From: Actinomycetes bacterium
GTDB taxonomy: Bacteria; Actinomycetota; Actinomycetes; Mycobacteriales; Micromonosporaceae
Length of the DNA stretch: 14,445 nucleotides
Direction: 5' to 3'
NCBI GenBank assembly: GCA_023402505.1
Contig: JAEYGD010000275.1
Span: forward strand, 1 to 14,445
Part shown: in pieces, positions 6,178 through 12,306 of the stretch
Layout: each line of letters begins with the position of its first letter
How positions within the stretch are numbered: the stretch's first letter is position 1
The notes under the pieces: generated by a model
Seen by the model: only the letters and a program-made list of their open reading frames with translations
What the model was told of the DNA's origin: nothing
The model's database searches: none
Translations under genes and position numbers: made by a program

Positions 6178-6450
6178 ATGCGCCGATGTGAATGGTGCGA
6201 CGGCCCGCTTCCCGAGGAGTCCCGGTCACATCGCCGGTTCTGTTCGGACTCGCACCGCGCCCGCGCAAGTGAAGAGCGCCGCCGGCTGGTCGGACATCGC
6301 GACTTCGCCCGGCTATTCGCCTTCCTGCAAGAGACCGGGACACCCGAGCAGATCGCGGCGTGGCAGCACTTCACGTCCACGCCCGCACTGGCCGAGCAAA
6401 TGACCAAGTCCCTGACCGCCCGCTTCGACCTGGAGAACACCAATGACTGA
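6178..6450 (+). CDS. Small zinc-finger protein
   Basis: 90 aa. Begins MRRCEWCDGPLP and continues RRFCSDSHRARASEERR, a C-x2-C...C-x3-H finger typical of small actinophage and mobile-element proteins. The remainder is helical (FARLFAFLQETGTPEQIAAW, ALAEQMTKSLTARFDLENT). Start ATG 6178 is chosen for its GAGGGAG (6166..6172) Shine-Dalgarno; an upstream in-frame TTG at 6109 falls inside the terminator. It overlaps the scaffold-like gene by 8 nt, so the two are translationally coupled. Specific role unknown; it may bind DNA or assist assembly. Confidence 0.7.
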   Translation: MRRCEWCDGPLPEESRSHRRFCSDSHRARASEERRRLVGHRDFARLFAFLQETGTPEQIAAWQHFTSTPALAEQMTKSLTARFDLENTND

Positions 6451-6886
6451 GACCGCCCCCGCCACCGACACCCCCGCCGTCGAGTGGAACGGCGAGTTCG
6501 ACCCCGAGCGCGCCGGCCGCCTGGTCGCCGCGCTGCGCCGGGACCTGGCCGAGCTGAGGGCGAAGCTCGACGCGAAGGACGCCGAGCTGACCGCCAGCGT
6601 CGCCCGCGTCGCCGAGCTGGAAGGCGAGATCAGCACCCGCGAGCTGGCCGAACACCGCGCCGAGGTGATCGCGCGTCACCGCATTCCCGAGGCCGCCGCC
6701 GAGTTCGTGACCGGCGCCACCGCCGAGGAGATCGAGGCGAGCGCCGCGAAGGTGGCGACTGCCCTTGTCGCGAGCGCGTCGGACCCGATCCCCGGCAGGC
6801 CGAAGCCTGCGCTCTCGCCTGGTCGCGCCCCGAACGACGCCGCTCCGGCGTTCGACGCGGCCGAGCTTGCTCGCCAGATCGCCTGA
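6443..6886 (+). CDS. Putative capsid scaffolding protein
   Basis: 147 aa, very acidic, no Cys. Residues ~20-75 are predicted coiled coil (RLVAALRRDLAELRAKL, AELTASVARVAELEGEI). Then come VIARHRIPEAAAEFVTGATAEEIEA, which resembles the conserved 'IP-x-E-L-A-x-F-(L/I)-T-G-x-T-x-E-E' stretch of actinophage scaffolds, a Pro-rich linker with GRPKPALSPGRAP, and a short C-terminal helix where scaffolds contact coat. Known family members guide procapsid assembly and leave before or during packaging. Gene order is unusual: it lies downstream of the capsid and behind a terminator, whereas phages usually place it upstream. Start overlaps the zinc-finger gene by 8 nt. Confidence 0.7.
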   Translation: MTETAPATDTPAVEWNGEFDPERAGRLVAALRRDLAELRAKLDAKDAELTASVARVAELEGEISTRELAEHRAEVIARHRIPEAAAEFVTGATAEEIEASAAKVATALVASASDPIPGRPKPALSPGRAPNDAAPAFDAAELARQIA

Positions 6887-6915
6887 CCCTCGCCCCGCCA
6901 CCTGAAAGAGCATCC

Positions 6916-8460
6916 GTGACCGCGACGTACAGCATCAACGGCAAGCCTGTCCCCGAGGCGGTCGATTGGACCGCCCGGGGCCTCGAAGCGACGTCGGACG
7001 TAGGCCGCGCCCGACTCCTACACGATCTGATCCTTGCCACGGGCCGGGACGTGCTTCACGCCTCGGCCCGAGGCTTCTACCTGTTCGAGGACGGCATTTG
7101 GCGGCCGGACGCCGACGAGGACGTCCGCGCCCTGGCGCAGACCCTCGGCGACCGACTGAAGGAGGCCGCCGCCGAGGCGTTCACAGAGGCGACCGGGAAG
7201 ACCGACGAGGACGCCCAGAAGGCCGCCCAGGCGAAGGCGAATCGCCTCCTCGGTCTCGCCCGCGAAGCGCACAACTCGAAGCGGATCGACTCGACCCTTC
7301 GCGAACTGCGCGCCCTCGAAGGCGTGCGCGGGGCGGACCCGGACGGCTTCGACAACGACCCGGACCGCCTGGCCGTCGCGAACGGATGCGTCAACCTGCG
7401 GACCGGCGAGGTACACGCGGACAACCGCTATGACCTCATCACGCAGCGGGTGAACGTCGAGTACGACCCCGACGCGAAGTGCCCGCGCTGGGAGGCATTC
7501 CTTCGCGAAGTGCTGATCACGGACGACGGCACGCCGGATGAAGAACTGATTGCGTGGGTCCGCCGGCTGATCGGCTACGGCATCACCGGACACACGTCCG
7601 AACAGGTCTTCGCCGTCCTCTACGGCGTCGGCGCGAACGGCAAGGGCGTCTTCATCGAGACCCTGACCGACCTCTTCGTCGCGATCACGAAGACCAGCCC
7701 CTACAGCGCCTTCGAGCAGAAGCCCGGGACCAGCATCCCGAATGACCTCGCCCGGCTGGCCGGGGCACGGCTGGTCTTCGCCAGCGAGGGCGACGCCCGG
7801 ACCGCACTCAGCGCGGCGACCGTGAAGCGGTTGACCGGCGAGGACAAGATCACGGCCCGATTCCTCAACCGCGAGTTCTTCGAGTTCCGCCCGCGATTCC
7901 TGCTGATGCTCGCCACGAACCACAAGCCGACCGTCGCCGACTCGTCCGAGGGCTACTGGCGGCGGGTGAAGCTGGTCCCGTTCCGGCGCTTCTTCGAGGA
8001 GCACGAACGGGACAAGGGACTGAAGGACGCCCTCCGCGATGAGTTCCCCGGCATCCTGGCGTGGGCCGTTCAGGGCGCGGTCGAGTGGTATCGGGACGGC
8101 CTGGGCGTGCCCGAGACCGTCCGCCGGGAAACCGGCGTCTACCGCGCGGCGTCCGACCGGCTGAGCGAGTTCGTCGGCGCGTGCCTGGACATCACGGGCG
8201 AGCACCTGGACGTCGTCAAGGCGACCGAGCTTTACCGGGCCTACCGGGCGTGGGCCGACGACAACGCCGAAGAGCATCCACTACGGCGGTCGGCGCTGCT
8301 GTCAACTCTGAGCGAGCGCAAGGGCGTCCACCAGGGCACGCGGTCCGGGCTGGTCATCATGCGGGGCCTGAAGGTGCTCACCCCGGCGCAACAGAAGGCG
8401 CGCGAGGCCGAAGCCGACCGCACCGGACGGGCCGCCGATCGCGGGCTGAGCGCCGCGTAG
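6916..8460 (+). CDS. D5/P4-type SF3 replicative helicase
   Basis: 514 aa. ATP-driven 3'-5' helicase that unwinds the element's origin. An N-terminal D5_N-type region (~30-200; GFYLFEDGIWRPDADEDV, NDPDRLAVANGCVNLRTGEV) precedes an SF3 AAA+ core: Walker A GVGANGKGV (237-245), Walker B-like ARLVFASEGD (284-293), sensor/motif C LLMLATNHKP (329-338) and arginine-finger candidate YWRRVKL (348-354). The C-terminal winged-helix region (~410-490) ends in a basic tail. No primase catalytic motif is visible, so priming would come from the host or helper. GTG 6916 follows CTGAAAG, as the capsid ATG does. A large nested inverted repeat lies just downstream and may be its origin. Confidence 0.9.
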   Translation: MTATYSINGKPVPEAVDWTARGLEATSDVGRARLLHDLILATGRDVLHASARGFYLFEDGIWRPDADEDVRALAQTLGDRLKEAAAEAFTEATGKTDEDAQKAAQAKANRLLGLAREAHNSKRIDSTLRELRALEGVRGADPDGFDNDPDRLAVANGCVNLRTGEVHADNRYDLITQRVNVEYDPDAKCPRWEAFLREVLITDDGTPDEELIAWVRRLIGYGITGHTSEQVFAVLYGVGANGKGVFIETLTDLFVAITKTSPYSAFEQKPGTSIPNDLARLAGARLVFASEGDARTALSAATVKRLTGEDKITARFLNREFFEFRPRFLLMLATNHKPTVADSSEGYWRRVKLVPFRRFFEEHERDKGLKDALRDEFPGILAWAVQGAVEWYRDGLGVPETVRRETGVYRAASDRLSEFVGACLDITGEHLDVVKATELYRAYRAWADDNAEEHPLRRSALLSTLSERKGVHQGTRSGLVIMRGLKVLTPAQQKAREAEADRTGRAADRGLSAA

Positions 8461-8479
8461 GGCGCGAGCCCGAGCGCCC

Positions 8480-8586
8480 GATGGTGGATGTGGTGGATCT
8501 GGTGCCTCAGATCTAGGTACCCCCTAAGAGAGCTTCCTTTTAGAGCCACCTAGATCTGAGCTTCAGAATCCACCACATCCACCATC
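8480..8586. repeat. 107-bp nested inverted repeat with GGTGGAT iterons, candidate origin
   Basis: Outer arms GATGGTGGATGTGGTGGAT (8480..8498) and ATCCACCACATCCACCATC (8568..8586) pair at all 19 positions. Inner arms CTCAGATCTAGGT (8506..8518) and ACCTAGATCTGAG (8548..8560) pair at all 13, with a 7x7 mismatch between. The apex (8525..8544, CTAAGAG...CTTTTAG) can add a ~7-bp third stem. The outer arm contains GGTGGAT twice at 9-bp spacing plus GGTG. It starts 20 nt after the helicase stop, where P4-like elements may place an origin. It could also act as a terminator or packaging site. Confidence 0.85.
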
Positions 8587-8624
8587 CATAAACCGGCTGC
8601 GCCCATCCCCGGCGCGGTCGCCCC

Positions 8625-8655
8625 GCCCCCGGCGAGCCCTCGCGGCCCCGGGGGC
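8625..8655 (+). terminator. GC hairpin before the HNH operon
   Basis: GCCCCCGG (8625..8632) pairs with CCGGGGGC (8648..8655); within the loop CGAG/CTCG can pair. No T-tract. Like the hairpin at 3729..3759, it is followed at once by CCGTTTACACGC and a gene start. Confidence 0.45.
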
Positions 8656-8659
8656 ATAA

Positions 8660-8671
8660 CCGTTTACACGC
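8660..8671 (+). repeat. CCGTTTACACGC motif, copy 2
   Basis: Identical 12-mer, 16 nt before ATG 8688. Same arrangement as copy 1: hairpin, motif, gene start. Confidence 0.6.
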
Positions 8672-8687
8672 ACGAACAGGACCACAA

Positions 8688-8852
8688 ATGGACTTCCTCA
8701 CCGCGCGATGGGCGCTGTCCCGCGCGCACTGGCGCTGTGAGCGTCAGCGAGCCGGCCGCCGATGCCGGCGGCTGACCCGGTACGTCGAGACCGACCCGGG
8801 GGACGCGAAGGCGACCCGGGCTGTCTGCTCGCGATGCCGGGGGTCTCGATGA
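8688..8852 (+). CDS. Small Cys-rich protein (54 aa)
   Basis: Encodes MDFLTARWALSRAHWRCERQ followed by a second Cys, and ends VCSRCRGSR. Cys17, Cys26 and the C-terminal CxxC could bind one zinc ion. Strongly basic, so nucleic-acid binding is plausible. Its TGA overlaps the HNH ATG (ATGA at 8849..8852), which together with the conserved-looking spacing of cysteines supports it as a real gene. Ribosome-binding signal is only AGGA at 8678..8681. Confidence 0.6.
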   Translation: MDFLTARWALSRAHWRCERQRAGRRCRRLTRYVETDPGDAKATRAVCSRCRGSR

Positions 8853-9151
8853 CATGGGAGGGGTCAGATCGAAGGGCCCGTCTCCCGCGCAACTGGGCCA
8901 CCCTTCGCGCCCGGGTACTACGGCGCGACGGCTACCGATGCCGCCAGGTCTTCAGCACAGGGGAGCGATGCAACGCCCCCGCGAACCAGGTCGACCACAT
9001 CGAACGCGGCGACAACCACGCCCCGGCGAACCTTCAGGCACTGTGCGCGTACTGCCACGGCCAGAAGACCGCCGCCGAGGCTGCCGCAGCTCGCGGCCCG
9101 CGACCGACGAGGAAGCGTGAGCCCGAGCGTCACCCCGGCGACGTCACCTGA
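8849..9151 (+). CDS. HNH endonuclease
   Basis: 100 aa, within the normal range for phage HNH proteins encoded beside terminase genes. Motif residues: VDHIERG with His50, Asn61 in HAPANLQALC, and His70 in CAYCHGQKT. Structural zinc cysteines are Cys31, Cys41, Cys66 and Cys69. HNH proteins of this type work with the terminase in several tailed phages to give specific cos cleavage. Here the TerS-like gene follows after a 116-nt gap but no large terminase is present, so it may act with a helper's terminase. The N-terminal RNWATLRARVLRRDGYRC is the usual lead-in of the family. Confidence 0.9.
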   Translation: MTWEGSDRRARLPRNWATLRARVLRRDGYRCRQVFSTGERCNAPANQVDHIERGDNHAPANLQALCAYCHGQKTAAEAAAARGPRPTRKREPERHPGDVT

Positions 9152-9267
9152 AGTAACTAGACATAGACGTGGGGGGATGCCCCTTTGCCCCTCCGGCCCA
9201 CGCCCTAAGCGGCATACCTTGTCGGGCCGGCTTCGTAGCCGGCTCTGCTCACCGAAAGGACCCCTAC

Positions 9268-9648
9268 GTGACAGAAAGTGATGACCGGCCCGTCTCGGCG
9301 AGTGCGATCGAGCCGCCGGACAACCTCACGCCCGACGCCCTGGACCTCTTCGCCGACGTGACCGAAGAGCACGGCGACCGCCTCACAGCGTCGCAGTTTC
9401 ACAGCCTGATCGCCGCTTGCCGCTTGATCTCCCTCGCCGACCGGGCCGAAGAGGCGATAGGCGACGCCTGGACGATCCCCGGCTACCGGGGCGCGACTAT
9501 CGCTAACCCGCTGATCGGCGAGGCCCGCATGGCTCGCGCGTCGGCCGTGCAAGCCCTGAAGTCCGCCGGTCTCGACGCCCGGGGCGGCATGTCTGCGTCC
9601 CGCGCCGGGGCCGCACTGGTCGCCGCGCGCTACGGGCGGGGCAGGTAG
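9268..9648 (+). CDS. P27-like phage terminase small subunit
   Basis: 126 aa. Acidic N-terminus, then LTPDALDLFADVTEEHGDRL, SQFHSLIAACRLISLADRA, a short loop GDAWTIPGYRGATIANPLIGEAR and ending LKSAGLDARGGMSASRAGAALVAARYGRG. This matches P27-type TerS layout: helical DNA-binding region, 'NP' loop and a closing 'lGL...sR' stretch. TerS recognises the packaging site and recruits the large subunit to it. Having TerS without TerL is characteristic of satellites that redirect a helper's packaging motor to their own DNA. GTG 9268 is chosen for its GAAAGGA (9253..9259) at 8 nt. A GCCGGC hairpin lies ~20 nt upstream. Overlaps the next gene by one base. Confidence 0.75.
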   Translation: MTESDDRPVSASAIEPPDNLTPDALDLFADVTEEHGDRLTASQFHSLIAACRLISLADRAEEAIGDAWTIPGYRGATIANPLIGEARMARASAVQALKSAGLDARGGMSASRAGAALVAARYGRGR

Positions 9649-9896
9649 TGGCCCGCCGCCAGGTCCGGCCACCAGGTCCGGCCGACGCCGTTCCACCGTT
9701 CGCCCCGCGCCCGCGCCACGGGGCCCCGACCATGTGCCGATGGATGCTCCATGTCGAAGCCATCCTCTACGCACGCCGATACGGCCTGGGCCCCGTCGCC
9801 GACCGCCTCGCCGCAGAGTTCGCCGCCGCGAACCCGCACCTGATCGACCCCGAGCCCCCGCCGCCGCCCAGCGAGCGCGACCGGTTCGGTTTCTGA
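9648..9896 (+). CDS. Small protein downstream of terS (82 aa)
   Basis: Starts on the last base of the TerS stop (TAGTG), so it is read by coupled translation. N-terminal 30 residues are Pro/Arg-rich; residues 30-65 form a likely helix pair (RWMLHVEAILYARRYGLGPVA, RLAAEFAAANPHL); the C-terminus has PEPPPPPSERDRFGF. No family recognised. Last gene of the plus-strand packaging operon, closed by a strong terminator. A helper-interaction or packaging accessory role is only a guess from position. An alternative start is ATG 9732 (MCRWML...), giving 54 aa. Confidence 0.55.
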   Translation: MARRQVRPPGPADAVPPFAPRPRHGAPTMCRWMLHVEAILYARRYGLGPVADRLAAEFAAANPHLIDPEPPPPPSERDRFGF

Positions 9897-9917
9897 GAGA
9901 CCGCCTCAGACGCGCGA

Positions 9918-9953
9918 ACGGCCCGGCCCTAGTCCTACCTAGGGCCGGGCCGT
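9918..9953. terminator. Bidirectional terminator between convergent operons
   Basis: ACGGCCCGGCCCTAG (9918..9932) pairs at all 15 positions with CTAGGGCCGGGCCGT (9939..9953), loop TCCTAC. It lies between the plus-strand operon ending at 9896 and the minus-strand pair ending at 9991, so it can stop both. Confidence 0.85.
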
Positions 9954-9990
9954 CTTCGGCCGTCTGCGGTCGCCCCTCGACCCCCGCGCG

Positions 9991-10233
9991 CTACTCCGCT
10001 GCGGCGCGCGCCCAACTGACGAACCGCTCCATGAGGTCATCAGGGCACGTCCCCGAGTCCAGCTCGGCGAGGTCTTCCCGCGCCTCGGCCATCTGACCCG
10101 CGAGGTACAGGATCAGGGCCGTCCGGAAGCCCTTGTACTCGCCGAGGAGGGTTTCCTTCGCCTCGGCGCACGGCCACGGCCGTTTACACGCCTCACACGT
10201 CCACGGCGGGCGCTGCGGAAGGTGGGCGCTCAC
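9991..10233 (-). CDS. Small CxxC...PWPC actinobacterial protein
   Basis: 80 aa from GTG 10233. Near the start is RPPWTCEACKRPWPCAEAK (Cys13, Cys16, Cys22), then GEYKGFRTALILYLAGQMAE and a final LMERFVSWAR. This is the layout of a small conserved actinobacterial protein group, sometimes mis-named flavin reductase, often found in pairs with a CxCGLPW protein near mobile or regulatory loci. Function is not established; zinc binding is likely. GTGA overlap with the upstream gene shows coupling. The Cys16-Lys-Arg codons carry the third copy of the CCGTTTACACGC motif. A longer frame up to 10485 is open but not supported. Confidence 0.75.
   Translation of the reverse strand: MSAHLPQRPPWTCEACKRPWPCAEAKETLLGEYKGFRTALILYLAGQMAEAREDLAELDSGTCPDDLMERFVSWARAAAE
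10180..10191 (+). repeat. CCGTTTACACGC motif, copy 3
   Basis: Third exact copy; unlike the other two it is inside a coding region (minus-strand Ala-Cys-Lys-Arg), with no plus-strand gene start close behind it. It could be coincidental to the protein motif. Confidence 0.5.
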
Positions 10234-10481
10234 CAGTGCCGGCCCGTGTTGGCTCGGTACTCCCCGGCGCGGGTCAGCCACGGACCCCGACCGGGCTGCG
10301 GGTAGACGTCCGTCGGCCACGTCGCCCACGCCGGGCGCGGCGCTGGCTCGGCCGGTGGGGGCGTCCGGTGGCGGTCCGGGCAGGCCCGCCAGGGCAGACC
10401 GCAGACGCATCGCCGCGACCAGCTTCGGCGACGGTGAACGAGGTCGGACGGTATCGGCTTCGTGGCACGGCGTAGACGCAT
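10230..10481 (-). CDS. Small CxCGLPW actinobacterial protein
   Basis: 83 aa. Contains SWSRRCVCGLPWRACPDRH (Cys25, Cys27, Cys34) and ends PTDVYPQPGRGPWLTRAGEYRANTGRHW. The first half resembles the CxCG-x-x-W-x-C zinc patch of small actinobacterial proteins that pair with the CxxC...PWPC protein downstream; the two overlap as GTGA. Divergent from the AlpA-like gene, with 88 nt between starts, so this pair may be the transcription unit that stays on in the integrated state. Upstream signal is only ATGGGTGA. Function unknown; no HTH is visible. Confidence 0.7.
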   Translation of the reverse strand: MRLRRATKPIPSDLVHRRRSWSRRCVCGLPWRACPDRHRTPPPAEPAPRPAWATWPTDVYPQPGRGPWLTRAGEYRANTGRHW

Positions 10482-10569
10482 TCACCCATCGTGCGCTCGC
10501 CGTTAGCGACCGTCAACCGCGATCGGCGTTCCCGATCGTCGGGCAACCGCCGTTACCTACCGTCGACTC
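10482..10569. promoter_or_regulatory. Divergent control region: direct repeats and central dyad
   Basis: CGCCGTTAGCGACCGTCAA (10498..10516) and CGCCGTTACCTACCGTCGA (10548..10566) match at 16 of 19 positions, 50 bp apart. Between them CGATCGG (10520..10526) and CCGATCG (10532..10538) form a 7-bp dyad with a 5-bp spacer. No Shine-Dalgarno precedes ATG 10570, so the AlpA-like mRNA may be leaderless. Likely operators for the AlpA-like or another regulator. Confidence 0.6.
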
Positions 10570-10770
10570 ATGGTCGAGTTCGTCGGCATCGCCGAGATCC
10601 GGGACATGCTTGGCGGCGTGTCCCGGGCGCGGGCCGGCGTCATCGCCTCCCGGCGCGACTTCCCGCCGCCATACCAGGTCCTGAAGATGGGCCAGATATG
10701 GCGGCGGACCGATGTCGAGAAGTGGATTCGCGAGCATCGCCCGGACCTCGCCGAGGACAGCGAGAGTTAG
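10570..10770 (+). CDS. AlpA/Xis-like MerR-fold DNA-binding protein
   Basis: 66 aa. MVEFVGIAEIRDMLGGVSRA forms the helix-turn-helix; RRDFPPPYQVLKMGQIWRRT forms the wing; DVEKWIREHRP is the closing helix. This is the compact winged-HTH layout of AlpA-type regulators and excisionases of actinobacterial elements. It lies beside the integrase and their stop codons overlap (10767..10770) in convergent orientation, which suits a recombination directionality factor or a control switch. Serine-integrase RDFs are diverse, so RDF function is an inference from position. Transcription through it would run antisense into the integrase gene. Confidence 0.75.
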   Translation: MVEFVGIAEIRDMLGGVSRARAGVIASRRDFPPPYQVLKMGQIWRRTDVEKWIREHRPDLAEDSES

Positions 10771-12287
10771 GAAGCCTCCTCGGCCGCGATCTCGGCGAGC
10801 CGCTGTGCCTCGGGGTCTGCAAACTCGCCGAGCGCGAGCTTCACCCTCTCCTCCTCGAAAACCTTCCGACCTGGAAGCGACGCCCTATGAACGGTCACGG
10901 TCGCCCCCGCCGAGAGCAGCAACCCGCGCCGGCCGTCTACGTCGCGCTCCGCCCACGCCTCGGCGAAGGTCTGCCCGGTCTCGACCCGGCGGACCTCGGT
11001 CAGTGCCTTAGCGGGTAGCGCCTCCCGCTCGGCGTGAAGGGCCGACAGCCGGGCCGCAAGCGCCGCAACGTCCGCCCCGCGCTCGGTCATCTGCTGTGCG
11101 ATATCGGCTATCGCCGCCTCGACGTCCGCGCGCCGGCTGTCGTCTACGGCCACGGTCACAACTTCGACCACCGGCCACGAGCCGACCTCGCCGAGGAACT
11201 CGGCCTCTACGTGCTTCTCGGTCAGTTCGGCTGTGATCGCGACGCCCTTACAGCCCTGTCCGTTGCGCCGTGCGGCACACGCGTACGTCGGTACGTTCGC
11301 GCCGCTCCGGTGCTTCCGCGACGACGCGTAGAGCTTCCGTCCGCACTCGGCGCAGTGCGCGATACCGGAGAGCAGGCGCGCCGCCCGTACCCGCCGGCCG
11401 CGACCCTCGACACCGTCCCCGTTCGCCGCGAGCGCTGCGCGTAGCTGGTGCCAGATGTCGAGCGGAAGGATTGGCTCCCACAACTGGCGCGGCATCCCCT
11501 CGTCGTCCCGGATTACCTCGCCCCGGTAGACCGACCGGCCGACGGTCGCCGGATTCACGAGCATTTGCGCGATGACCTGGGTTGACCACGGGGCCGGCTT
11601 CGTCCGTCGCGTCCGCCCCTCGGCGATCAACCGCGCCGAGCGTGTCGGCACGCCCCGCGCGTTGAAGTCGTGAGCGATTCGGTAGAGCGATTCCCCGGAG
11701 AGCAGGCGGTCCGCCGCCTCGCGCACGACGGCCGCCGCCTCCGGTTCCGGCGCGAGCACGTAGCCCGGGCCGTCCGAGGCCGGCACGACTTTGTACCCGT
11801 ACGGCGCCGCCCCGCCGGCCCACCGGCCGAGCCGTCGCGCCCCGGCGATGCCGGCCGCCGTTCGCTCGGCGATCGTCGCCGCTTCCATTTCGGCGAACGC
11901 CGCGAGGATGGTTGCGACGAACTTCCCCGAGATCGTCGTCATGTCCAGCGATTCGGCGACGCTCACGAGCGCCGCGCCGTTTCGCTCGGCCTCCTCGGCG
12001 AACGCGCGGAAGTCGATCACGTTCCGCGCGAGGCGGTCGAGCTTCGCGAAGATAACGACGTCGACTTCGTCCCATCGCTCGCGGATCTCGGCGAGGCCGG
12101 GCCGGTCGAGCCTGAGACCCTTGTCGGACCCGCTTACGTCTAGGTCCCTGACGACGTGCGGGTGAACGTCCCAGCCCTTCGCCGCGCAGTACGCCCGGCA
12201 GGCTTCCTCCTGCCGCGCCGGGGATGTTGACGGGTCGAGGTCGCCCCGGTGCGAGGAAAGCCGTACGTAGATGATTGCGGTCGTCAT
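10767..12287 (-). CDS. int: Large serine recombinase (integrase)
   Basis: 506 aa, catalyses insertion into and excision from ssb. N-terminal resolvase domain: IIYVRLSSHR with the nucleophile expected at Ser11, DLDVSGSDKGLRLDRPGL, and IFAKLDRLARN (catalytic Arg residues 85/88). Helix E region AAFAEMEAATIAERT leads to a Recombinase domain (~160-290; APYGYKVV, VRSVYRGE-like segments), a zinc ribbon (Cys312, Cys315, Cys337, Cys346) and a coiled coil (~385-425). The length is normal for the class. Start ATG 12287 is 20 nt from the att core, no Shine-Dalgarno precedes it, and it lies 8 nt after a TAGCAT box, so it is probably leaderless. The gene points away from attR. Confidence 0.93.
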   Translation of the reverse strand: MTTAIIYVRLSSHRGDLDPSTSPARQEEACRAYCAAKGWDVHPHVVRDLDVSGSDKGLRLDRPGLAEIRERWDEVDVVIFAKLDRLARNVIDFRAFAEEAERNGAALVSVAESLDMTTISGKFVATILAAFAEMEAATIAERTAAGIAGARRLGRWAGGAAPYGYKVVPASDGPGYVLAPEPEAAAVVREAADRLLSGESLYRIAHDFNARGVPTRSARLIAEGRTRRTKPAPWSTQVIAQMLVNPATVGRSVYRGEVIRDDEGMPRQLWEPILPLDIWHQLRAALAANGDGVEGRGRRVRAARLLSGIAHCAECGRKLYASSRKHRSGANVPTYACAARRNGQGCKGVAITAELTEKHVEAEFLGEVGSWPVVEVVTVAVDDSRRADVEAAIADIAQQMTERGADVAALAARLSALHAEREALPAKALTEVRRVETGQTFAEAWAERDVDGRRGLLLSAGATVTVHRASLPGRKVFEEERVKLALGEFADPEAQRLAEIAAEEAS

Positions 12288-12295
12288 AGTGGGAC

Positions 12296-12301
12296 ATGCT
12301 A
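12296..12301 (-). promoter_or_regulatory. Split integrase promoter: -10 half (at attR)
   Basis: TAGCAT on the minus strand ends 8 nt before the integrase ATG. In the integrated state the hexamer 17 bp upstream is host AACAGC, a poor -35. In the circular form the same position is TTCACA, five of six consensus bases. The promoter thus spans attP and should be broken by integration. Confidence 0.6.
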
Positions 12302-12306
12302 AGGTG

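Noticed and set aside
7018..8277. 419-codon open frame antisense to the helicase
   Set aside because: GC-driven shadow; the plus-strand product has clear Walker A and SF3 motifs, and the antisense product has none.
9152..9267. Consensus promoter before terS (TACCTT at 9215..9220)
   Set aside because: No acceptable -35 at 16-18 bp; only a weak GCCGGC hairpin and the ribosome-binding site are supported.
10234..10485. N-terminal extension of the CxxC...PWPC protein to 10485
   Set aside because: It would be read in another frame across the whole CxCGLPW gene; GTGA overlap and family length support the start at 10233.
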